Positions 54,178 to 62,437 of a stretch of DNA of 64,000 nt are shown here, piece by piece. Under the pieces are notes generated by a model that saw only the letters and a list, made by a program, of their open reading frames with translations, had not been told where the DNA came from and searched no databases. Numbering within the stretch: position 1 is the first letter of the stretch; each line of letters starts with the position of its first letter. Location of the stretch: the NCBI GenBank assembly GCA_900230115.1, contig LT907983.1:1798001-1862000 (forward strand), read 5' to 3'. Source of the stretch: Spirosomataceae bacterium TFI 002 (GTDB taxonomy: Bacteria > Bacteroidota > Bacteroidia > Cytophagales > Spirosomataceae). Both the position numbers and the translations under genes were made by a program.

Positions 54178-54876
54178 ATGGACAAACAAGATTTAATCGA
54201 CAACTATTTTGAAGGAAATTTAAGCAAAGAAGATGAGCTTGAGTTGAATCAAATGCTTGAATTGGACGCGGAATTTGCGGAAGAATTTGTATTTCAAAAA
54301 GAGGTGCGTAAAGCAATCCATTTACGTGAAAGAGTAGCATTAAAAGATGAGTTAAAGACCTATCATAAACCTGTCAAAGTTTTCTCCTTCAAAACTTGGT
54401 TCGCGGCAGCGGCAGTTTTGATCCTGGGAGCTTTCTTATGGGTTTATTTAAGTTCAAATAACCTAAGCGAAGAACTTTATACTGCCTACTACCAACCATT
54501 CCCCAATGTTGTATCACCAGTAGTTAGAGGCAATACTAGTACATCTAGTGCATTTGAAGCCTACGAAAATGAAGACTATATCAAAGCGGAAGTACTCTTC
54601 CGGAATCAATATCAAAAAGATCAAAGCGATTATAGCTATTTCTACTGGGGAGTGTGTCTGTTAGAGAATAACAAAATTGATGATGCGGTAGCACATTTTG
54701 AAAAGGCAAATTATAGCTCTGAAGTACCATGGAAAGAGAACAATGATTGGTACCACGCTTTAGCATTAATTAAGAACGAAAAATTAAAAGAAGCTAAAGC
54801 TATTTTGGAAAAACTTAGAACATTAGAAGGTGGATTATTGCAAGAAAAAGCTACCGAATTACTTCAAAGGTTGTGA
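54178..54876 (+). CDS. Probable membrane anti-sigma factor with TPR domain, cassette 2
   Basis: 232 residues. Helical cytoplasmic part (1-70: SKEDELELNQMLELDAEFAEEF), membrane helix (about 71-91, TWFAAAAVLILGAFLWVY), then an outer part beginning YYQPFPNVVSPVVR and followed by TPR helices (AFEAYENEDYIKAEVLFRN, then YSYFYWGVCLLENNKIDDAVAHFEKA). The layout and the conserved P-N-hydrophobic-P-R patch match the protein at 39891. The function is inferred from position and topology. Confidence 0.65.
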   Translation: MDKQDLIDNYFEGNLSKEDELELNQMLELDAEFAEEFVFQKEVRKAIHLRERVALKDELKTYHKPVKVFSFKTWFAAAAVLILGAFLWVYLSSNNLSEELYTAYYQPFPNVVSPVVRGNTSTSSAFEAYENEDYIKAEVLFRNQYQKDQSDYSYFYWGVCLLENNKIDDAVAHFEKANYSSEVPWKENNDWYHALALIKNEKLKEAKAILEKLRTLEGGLLQEKATELLQRL

Positions 54877-55187
54877 TTGTTTACTTCTGGGTACCACGAG
54901 GCTGATGAATACTTTTCCAAATAGTGTAAATTCTAGAATATATACAATTGAACTTAATTCAACAATTGTTACTATCGTAGGCTTTCTAGGCTATAAACAA
55001 AGCATTTATGAGCGTACCACCCCTTAATATCCTAGGCCAAAACCCACAATAACAAGGTTTTGCTAAAAAACGGCACCTCTTAATATTTAAATAAAATCAT
55101 TGCTTTAACTATGCTAAAAGCATGGACTTCATTCATTAACTTGCACTGAATTCTTATTCAATCGCCTAGTCAAGAAAAAGATACTGC
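54877..55187. other. 311-bp intergenic region before the hybrid kinase
   Basis: AT-rich. It contains one TGTTTAC (54878-54884) without the ACTAA partner at 16-18 bases, so I do not call a promoter. No terminator hairpin with a T-run is visible after the anti-sigma gene, and no open frame of note. Confidence 0.4.
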
Positions 55188-57914
55188 ATGAAGTATAAGT
55201 TTAAACCAAGTGTTTTTTGGGGCAAAATATGCCTACTTATTTTTATAGTTGTACATACCAATACCTTCAGTCAAAAAGTTACAGTTGACGATAATTTTAC
55301 CCAAGAAAATATTAGTGCTAAATCCCAAAGTTATGAAGACGAAACTGGGTACAAAGAAATAGAAGATATCCTAAACGAAAGGTTTACCCAAACTGAGAAA
55401 AGGTCGTTCTTATATCCTTTTTCAAATGCAAATCATTGGATCAAGTTTGACCTAAAAAACAACACCAACAATCCTAAAGAATTAGTGGTATATTGGGACA
55501 ATGCACTGGTAGAAGAAGTTAGTCTTTTCGTCCCAAACGGCGATAAATTCACAAAACTTACCGACATGCCATATGCCAATAAAAACGATGTTTTTACAAT
55601 GGGATATGAACCGCATTTTAACATTGTTCAGCAGGCTGGTGAGGAAAAAACGTACTATGTAAAGGTAAGAGGAAGAAGAGGCCACTTTTCTAAATTAATG
55701 GTTTATGATAAACTGACTTACGACAAGTTCTATAACAAAGATTCTGCTGAAAGGGGTTTAATAAGTGGACTACTCATATTTCGACTTTTACTCGTTGTTA
55801 TTCTAAGCTTTTTTGTGATCCGAGAGCGTGGACTGTTCTTCTACAGTTTAGTGGTTATAGGTAAAACAGTGGGTTATTGGGGCATTCAGAATGTACTGGG
55901 GCCTATGTTTTCGAGAGACCCAGACTTGGTAATGAAAATCGATTATGCATCGTATACATGTTTACCCATATTTTATATCGCTTTTGCTGGAACAGTACTA
56001 CCATTAAAAGACCTTCCCAAGTTCTTTAAATGGCTCTTGGGTTTTGGTATGATTACTACCATTGTTATACAATGGGGTGCCTTCGTATATACCACTCCAG
56101 ATTGGCTAAAATTAGGGATGGAGAATATTCTATTTACTTACACCATTGTGTACGCTATGTTCTTTGTGGCTATTTTCAAAAAGCTTCCATATAACAAATA
56201 TTACTCTATACCCTTTATTTTGGGAACGACAGGCTACTTTTTTATGAACGCCCGATTGCTTGGCTACGTAGAAGCTCCAGCTATATTCCAAATAAGTCAA
56301 TTGTTATATCTCGTTGAAATTTTCTTGTTCATATTTTACCTCGGTCGTATTTTCCGTCTGAAAGAAGTAAACGAAAAGAAAGCAATTCAAGATCTTATTT
56401 TCAGTAAAGAGCAAGCAAAAAAGTTAAAAGAACTTGACACTTTAAAAAATGATTTCTTTACCAATATTTCACATGAGTTACGTACACCTCTCACGCTGAT
56501 AGCAGGACCAGTTACCGAAATGGAAAAGCAATTTCCTGGCAATGGTATGTTTGCAATTCTAAAAGGTAACGTTCAGAAACTACAGAAACTGGTAGATCAA
56601 ATTTTGGATGTGCAAAAACTGGATGCTCAAAAGATGGAGCTAGAGTCAAGTGTATTCGATATAGTTCGTTATGTAAAAATGCAGGTGAGCTCTTATGCCT
56701 CCCATAGCTCTACCAACAATATTAGTCTTTTAACTCACTTTTCTGATGATGAAATTTTGGTAAAAGCGGACAAAGACAAAATGGAAGTAATTTTGAATAA
56801 CTTACTTTCGAATGCACTAAAATATACTCCCAAAGGTGGCAAGGTGGAGTTACATATTGCAAAAAAAGCAACCGCTCTCTCTTTGACCGTAAGGGATAGT
56901 GGCCCTGGAATTTCGAAAGAAAACATTCCACATATATTCGACAGGTATTTTCATAAAAAAGGCACTTCTAAATCGAAAGGTACAGGTATAGGTCTATCTC
57001 TGGTCAAGGATTTAATAGAACTTCATGACGGCTCCATTAAAGTACATACCGACAGAGGAGCTGTTTTTACAGTAGAAATGCCTGTGCTCACATCAACTAC
57101 CGCACTTGAGGTAAGCAATGATATTTCCACTTCGGAAGAGAAGCCATTGTTACTGATTGTAGATGATAATAGTGATATGAGAAGCTACATAAAAATGCTC
57201 TTAGAGTCTGATTATCATATCATAGAAGCAGAAAATGGAGCAGATGGTCTCAGAGTGGCTAGAACCAACGTTCCTGACATAGTAATCACTGATCTCATGA
57301 TGCCTGTAATGGATGGTTTGGAGTTTTCTCGCGAAATAAGAAAAGACAACCTATGTAACCACATACCACTTATGATGCTCACGGCTAGCGGATCCATGGA
57401 GCGAAAGCTTGAAGGTTACCAATCTGGGGTTGATTATTACCTGACCAAGCCATTTGACAAGAATGAACTAGTCTCAATAATTAACGCAATTTTTGACAAT
57501 CGGAAGCGACTGCAAGAGGCCATTGAGAAAAAACTAAATGGCCAAACCGAAGCGTCAATCATTGAGCAGGAAAATCCTTTTATAACTTCATTAAAAGAGT
57601 TTTTTACATTGAATTATAAAGACTCCAACTTAAGTGTCAAGAACATTGCGGAAGGATTGAAATTATCGGAAACTCAGCTTAGAAGAAAACTAAAAGGCTT
57701 GACTGGCTTATCACCAAATGAGTTTTTAAGAAAATTTCGATTACAAAGAGCCGCAGACTTGTTGCAAGATGGTTCGCAATCTGTATCCGAAGCTGCTTTT
57801 GCCGTGGGGTATGAGAACCTTTCATATTTTGCGAAGATATTTCAGCAGGAATATGGTTGTTTACCTTCAGAGTATATCAATTCCAGTGAAGGATTAGGTA
57901 AGGTTTTAAAATAA
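55188..57914 (+). CDS. Hybrid sensor kinase/response regulator with 7TMR-DISM sensor and AraC output
   Basis: 908 residues. Signal peptide (about 1-28), a periplasmic 7TMR-DISMED2-type beta domain (about 40-175), seven helices (about 188-390), HisKA with phospho-His429 (SHELRTP), HATPase (about 530-640, NLLSNALKY and GPGIS), receiver domain with Asp702 (ITDLMMP), and a C-terminal AraC-type HTH (about 805-900, LQRAADLL and SVSEAAFAVGYENLSYFAKIF). It is a one-protein two-component system that senses at the envelope and binds DNA. Its kinase, receiver and HTH are closely related to the next gene. Confidence 0.92.
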   Translation: MKYKFKPSVFWGKICLLIFIVVHTNTFSQKVTVDDNFTQENISAKSQSYEDETGYKEIEDILNERFTQTEKRSFLYPFSNANHWIKFDLKNNTNNPKELVVYWDNALVEEVSLFVPNGDKFTKLTDMPYANKNDVFTMGYEPHFNIVQQAGEEKTYYVKVRGRRGHFSKLMVYDKLTYDKFYNKDSAERGLISGLLIFRLLLVVILSFFVIRERGLFFYSLVVIGKTVGYWGIQNVLGPMFSRDPDLVMKIDYASYTCLPIFYIAFAGTVLPLKDLPKFFKWLLGFGMITTIVIQWGAFVYTTPDWLKLGMENILFTYTIVYAMFFVAIFKKLPYNKYYSIPFILGTTGYFFMNARLLGYVEAPAIFQISQLLYLVEIFLFIFYLGRIFRLKEVNEKKAIQDLIFSKEQAKKLKELDTLKNDFFTNISHELRTPLTLIAGPVTEMEKQFPGNGMFAILKGNVQKLQKLVDQILDVQKLDAQKMELESSVFDIVRYVKMQVSSYASHSSTNNISLLTHFSDDEILVKADKDKMEVILNNLLSNALKYTPKGGKVELHIAKKATALSLTVRDSGPGISKENIPHIFDRYFHKKGTSKSKGTGIGLSLVKDLIELHDGSIKVHTDRGAVFTVEMPVLTSTTALEVSNDISTSEEKPLLLIVDDNSDMRSYIKMLLESDYHIIEAENGADGLRVARTNVPDIVITDLMMPVMDGLEFSREIRKDNLCNHIPLMMLTASGSMERKLEGYQSGVDYYLTKPFDKNELVSIINAIFDNRKRLQEAIEKKLNGQTEASIIEQENPFITSLKEFFTLNYKDSNLSVKNIAEGLKLSETQLRRKLKGLTGLSPNEFLRKFRLQRAADLLQDGSQSVSEAAFAVGYENLSYFAKIFQQEYGCLPSEYINSSEGLGKVLK

Positions 57915-57960
57915 CAGAGTTAGTAATTCCTTAAACTGCTCAATACAAAAAGTTTGAAAC

Positions 57961-60900
57961 ATGATTTTTGAAAAAGTTATTAAAGCTTATAAGAACGGCT
58001 GGAAGTATGCTCTCTTAAATTTATTATGTGCCCACCTGCTATTTGGTCAGCACAGCTCTTTCGAAAATATCTCAGTTTCAGAGGGCTTATCTCAAGGGAT
58101 GGCTTTTGACATCTTACAGGATAAAGAAGGCTTTATTTGGGTAGCCACTAAATATGGATTGAATAGATATGATGGTACCAATTTCAAAACTTTCCTTCAT
58201 AGCAAGAATGACCCTTATAGCATAGCTACCAATCAAATAACCGCCTTACTTCAAGACAATAAAGGACTAATCTGGATAGGTACTGGTGAGAAAAAACTCA
58301 TAATTTTTGAACCCAAAACACAACGTTTTTATTACGCAAATTTAGATCACGGCGTTTCAAGTGATTTACCCAATAACCTTATCAATGCCATTTATGAAGA
58401 TGATAATGGAAACATTTGGTTTGGAAGTACTGAAGGTCAAATACTAAAGATAGAATTATCAGAGCGAATCAAAAAAGATTTCCATGGTCTCAATCCCGAC
58501 ATAAGTGAAGAGTTAAATGTGATTTCTATAGAATCACGAAAAGGAGAAGACAACAGTATTTATTCATTTGCAAAAGACAGTGGCGACCAAATAATGGCCT
58601 TGTCAAACGGCTACTATGTTAGTATTGACATTCAAAAAAATACGGTTTCCTACATAGATATTCCAGTAAATAGCACTTATGATAGTAGAAACTATTTACT
58701 ATCAAGTGTATTCAAAAATGGGAAGGAGAAGCTTTTTCTGACTAATAAAAATGTCTTTAAAATAACGAATGGCAAGGTTGAAATAATTGATGAATTTCAT
58801 TTTAAAGAAGGTTATATCATAACTATGGATGCCTATGGTGATGTATGGGGTATAAAAAACTCTGTCATTTATAAAACGAACCTCCATAATATCCACAACA
58901 TTTTTGACCCCAGTAACTTTCAGGCGGAAGTAACTGAAAACGCAAGAATAAAGCTAATTAAAAAGGATAGTCAAGGTAATTTTTGGTTAGCCACAAATGG
59001 TTACGGAATTGTAAAAATAAGGCATAAGAGAAAACGAGCAAGAAATTACCTTGAGCGTTGGTCTTCTTGGCAAGTATATCTTGATTCTAAAGGGAACCTA
59101 TATTCGTGGGATTTTAATAGGCTTTTTAAAAGTGACAAAAGTGGGCTAAAAGTTTCTGAGATAAGCCCAGGGATTGCCCAAGGAGCATTGATAGAAACCA
59201 AAGATGGGACTTACTGGAAGCTGATAAGAAATCAGAAGGAGAGTCCAAATATCTACTTAGAGCATTTGGATGCAAGTTTCAAAAGTCTAAAGATTTATGA
59301 CTTTAAAAGAGCCGCTGGTATTCCATATATAAGGTTTTTAGAAGATTATAATGGCAATTTGGTTTTTGTGGGTTTTAGTAATGAGCTTATTCGCTTTAAC
59401 CCAGCTAGCGAACACTTTAATTATTTTAATTTTTCGCAGAACTTCATTTTTGGTTCTCGAGGTGCTTTACATATTTATGAAGATGTATCTCATAATATTT
59501 GGGTCTCTGGGGAGTCTGGTTTACTCAAAATAATACCTAAATCAGCGGCATATACATTTAAAGGATATAATAATGACCCCGACAATGCCGCAAGCATTCC
59601 AAGTGATTTTACTACTTGTGCTGTCGACTTTCCGGCAGACCCTGAAAACTTTCTCTTGATAGGAACACATAGTAACGGAATGCTCAAACTTAACAAGACC
59701 AGCGATGTTTTTGAAAGTATAAGTACCAAAGATGGTTTACCATCTAATAACGTGGCTGGTATTATTCCAGAATCTGAAAAAAGGGTTTGGTTAAGCTCAA
59801 ATTTGGGTGTTGTAGTTTATGACTTGGAGCTAAAGCAATCAAAACTTTTTAATGCCAAAGACGGTCTAATCTCCGACGAGTTTAACATGGGTTCTTTTTT
59901 TAAGGGGAAGAATGGCGAGTTTGTATTTGGTGGAATCAGGGGCGTGAGTGTTTTGCAACCTAGTTTTTTGAATAAAGCTAAAAGTGAGATAAACCTAAAA
60001 TTTGTTGACCTCAAGGTAAATAATAAAAGTATTCGGCCTTTTGATGAAACAGGTCTTTTGACCGAATCTATAGAATACACTCCTTTTATAAAGCTAGCCC
60101 ATGATCAGAACAATATTGGTTTAGAGTTTACAGATTTAAATAAGGGTGTAAATAGATTGAAATACCGGCTCTTAGGGGCAAGTGATACTTGGGTAGAAAT
60201 GGGGCCAGGAGGAACGATTAATTATACCATGCTTCCACCAGGAAAATATAGCTTTGAGCTTACTAGTTCTTCACTGGATTTTGGAGAAGGACAAAAACCG
60301 CTTGTTTTAAACTTTGAAATAAGCTCTCCTTGGTATTGGAATTGGATGAGTATTTTGGTCTATGTTTTGATATCTGCTTTTCTCATTTATCTATTTTTAA
60401 GAGGTCAGCGTAAACAAATTAGGCTGGAGCAGGAGGTGATTTATAATGCCAAAGAGAAGGTGAGGCTCACCGAGTTGGACGAATTGAAGTCAAACTTTTT
60501 CACCAATGTTTCTCACGAGCTCAAAACTCCGCTGACACTTATAGAAGGTCCAATTAACGAATTGAATAAAAAATATCCCGATGAGGGACTTTTTAAGCTG
60601 ATAAAGCCGAACGTGAAAAGGCTGAGGCAGCTGATGTATCAAATATTAGATGTACAGAAATTAGAAGCTGGCAAGGTTAATTTCAATATTGAAAAGTCTG
60701 ATTTAGCTAAATATTTCAGGCTTCATATATTTTCTTTTGAGTCTTTAGCATCTTCATACGGTATAAAAATAGAGTTCAATCAAAACTTCAATGAATTTCA
60801 TGCTTTTTTTGATAAAGATAAGTTTGACAAAATTATTGATAACCTTATTTCCAATGCCGTAAAGTACAATATCAAAGGAGGTACAGTAAGGATTAAGGTG

Positions 60901-61992
60901 ATATATAAAGAAAATCCAAAGCGACTTACGCTCAGTGTATCTGATACGGGACATGGGATTTCGGAGACCGATTTGCCACAAATCTTCGATAGGTTCTTTC
61001 AAGTAAATCAAAATAATTCAGAAGGTACTGGTGTAGGTCTTTCTTTAGTCAAAGAGTTAGTTTCAGCATTAAAAGGAACTATTGACGTGGAAAGTGTAGA
61101 AAAAGAAGGAACTACTTTCTTGATTTCTATGCCTGTTGACCAAGAGACTTGGAGCGAGCATATTCCCGAAGAGGTACTGGAAGAGCCTGCTGAGGCAAAT
61201 CTGACTATTATGGAGACCGAGCGGGAAGTAAGAAATGAGGAAAAAGAACTACTGCTGCTGGTAGAAGATAATCCTGATATGCAGGAATACCTCAAAATCC
61301 TTTTTCAAGATAAATATGATATCATTCAAGCTTTTAATGGGGCCGAGGGTATTGAAAAAGCAAAAGAAGAGGTTCCAGATTTGATAGTTTGTGACTTGAT
61401 GATGCCCATAATGGACGGTTTTGAGTTTAGCAAAAGGATACGAGCTAATGCCGCTTCCAGCCATGTGCCTATTATTATGCTTACGGCCAAATCCTCCAAA
61501 GAAAGTAGACTAGAGAGTTTGGAAATTGGGATTGACCTTTACATGACAAAGCCCTTTGATACAGATGAACTAAGCAGTGCGATCAAAAGCTGTATAGAAA
61601 ACAGAAAAGCTCTTCGGGGGATTTTTAGAGGAGATGTTTTATCACTCGAAAATAATGACAAAGTTGAGGTCAATAAGCTAGAAAAGGAATTTATAGATAA
61701 GGTAAGGGATTTCTTAGAAAGTCATCACCATGATTCCACTTTGAACGTGCAGGCTATTTCTAGTTCTTTAGAAATGAGCGATACACAATTGAGAAGAAAA
61801 CTCAAAAGTATAAGTTCGTATTCGCCTAATGAATACATTAGAAAATTCAGGTTAGAAAAAGCAGCTATTCTTCTAAAGGAGAGTGAAAAATCAGTGTCGG
61901 AAATTGCATTTGATGTTGGATATGAGAGTCTCTCTTATTTTTCCAAAATTTTCCAACAAGAGTATGGATGCTTGCCTTCAGAGTACGTTTAA
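57961..61992 (+). CDS. Hybrid two-component system protein (HTCS) with beta-propeller sensor
   Basis: 1343 residues. Signal peptide (about 10-30), two seven-bladed propellers (about 35-700) with the typical IWVATKYGLNRYDG and IWIGTGEKKL blades, a Y_Y_Y domain (about 715-795), one helix (about 798-817), HisKA with His852, HATPase, receiver with Asp1145 (VCDLMMP), and an AraC HTH. HTCS proteins usually sense a glycan oligosaccharide and switch on a polysaccharide locus. No such locus is adjacent here, and the SusCD genes at 15-20 kb have their own sigma/FecR. It lies 46 bases after the related kinase gene. Confidence 0.94.
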   Translation: MIFEKVIKAYKNGWKYALLNLLCAHLLFGQHSSFENISVSEGLSQGMAFDILQDKEGFIWVATKYGLNRYDGTNFKTFLHSKNDPYSIATNQITALLQDNKGLIWIGTGEKKLIIFEPKTQRFYYANLDHGVSSDLPNNLINAIYEDDNGNIWFGSTEGQILKIELSERIKKDFHGLNPDISEELNVISIESRKGEDNSIYSFAKDSGDQIMALSNGYYVSIDIQKNTVSYIDIPVNSTYDSRNYLLSSVFKNGKEKLFLTNKNVFKITNGKVEIIDEFHFKEGYIITMDAYGDVWGIKNSVIYKTNLHNIHNIFDPSNFQAEVTENARIKLIKKDSQGNFWLATNGYGIVKIRHKRKRARNYLERWSSWQVYLDSKGNLYSWDFNRLFKSDKSGLKVSEISPGIAQGALIETKDGTYWKLIRNQKESPNIYLEHLDASFKSLKIYDFKRAAGIPYIRFLEDYNGNLVFVGFSNELIRFNPASEHFNYFNFSQNFIFGSRGALHIYEDVSHNIWVSGESGLLKIIPKSAAYTFKGYNNDPDNAASIPSDFTTCAVDFPADPENFLLIGTHSNGMLKLNKTSDVFESISTKDGLPSNNVAGIIPESEKRVWLSSNLGVVVYDLELKQSKLFNAKDGLISDEFNMGSFFKGKNGEFVFGGIRGVSVLQPSFLNKAKSEINLKFVDLKVNNKSIRPFDETGLLTESIEYTPFIKLAHDQNNIGLEFTDLNKGVNRLKYRLLGASDTWVEMGPGGTINYTMLPPGKYSFELTSSSLDFGEGQKPLVLNFEISSPWYWNWMSILVYVLISAFLIYLFLRGQRKQIRLEQEVIYNAKEKVRLTELDELKSNFFTNVSHELKTPLTLIEGPINELNKKYPDEGLFKLIKPNVKRLRQLMYQILDVQKLEAGKVNFNIEKSDLAKYFRLHIFSFESLASSYGIKIEFNQNFNEFHAFFDKDKFDKIIDNLISNAVKYNIKGGTVRIKVIYKENPKRLTLSVSDTGHGISETDLPQIFDRFFQVNQNNSEGTGVGLSLVKELVSALKGTIDVESVEKEGTTFLISMPVDQETWSEHIPEEVLEEPAEANLTIMETEREVRNEEKELLLLVEDNPDMQEYLKILFQDKYDIIQAFNGAEGIEKAKEEVPDLIVCDLMMPIMDGFEFSKRIRANAASSHVPIIMLTAKSSKESRLESLEIGIDLYMTKPFDTDELSSAIKSCIENRKALRGIFRGDVLSLENNDKVEVNKLEKEFIDKVRDFLESHHHDSTLNVQAISSSLEMSDTQLRRKLKSISSYSPNEYIRKFRLEKAAILLKESEKSVSEIAFDVGYESLSYFSKIFQQEYGCLPSEYV

Positions 61993-62107
61993 AGCGACAT
62001 TTCGATGGTTTTGGTTGAAATGAGTTAAAGAAAGTAAAATATGAGTTAATGGAATGATTAGCTAAAATTGATATTTACATATCAATTATTAACCAATTAG
62101 CTACATC

Positions 62108-62437
62108 ATGGAAACACTTGTACTACCAGGAAAGCAGACTATTAAATCGGAACAAATTGTTTATCTAGAGAGCGATAGTAACTATACTATTATTCATCAG
62201 ACCTCACTACCAAAAAAAGTAGTTGCAGCTAAAAGCCTCTGTTATATACAGAAAGGTTTGAACCCAAAATCCTTTGTTAGAATTAATCGCCAGCAGGTTA
62301 TAAACATTGCTTGTATTACCAATTTTTGGGAAGAAAACGATACGGTCAATATTGAGATTTTCAATGGTGACCTTTTCAAAACTTCCAGGAGGAGAACTAC
62401 CTCATTTTTAAACTTAATTACCCCTATAGAGCTATGA
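62108..62437 (+). CDS. Stand-alone LytTR DNA-binding protein
   Basis: 109 residues, essentially only a LytTR domain: IKSEQIVYLESDSNYTIIHQ and the late signature FVRINRQQVIN followed by the last strand. There is no receiver domain, so it is a single-domain regulator. Its stop codon overlaps the start of the secreted giant by four bases (ATGA), so the two are co-translated; it may control this gene itself. Confidence 0.85.
   Translation: METLVLPGKQTIKSEQIVYLESDSNYTIIHQTSLPKKVVAAKSLCYIQKGLNPKSFVRINRQQVINIACITNFWEENDTVNIEIFNGDLFKTSRRRTTSFLNLITPIEL

Noticed and set aside
54878-54884. Sixth TGTTTAC box, upstream of the hybrid kinase
   Set aside because: The ACTAA partner is missing at 16-18 bases and the site is 300 bases from the gene.
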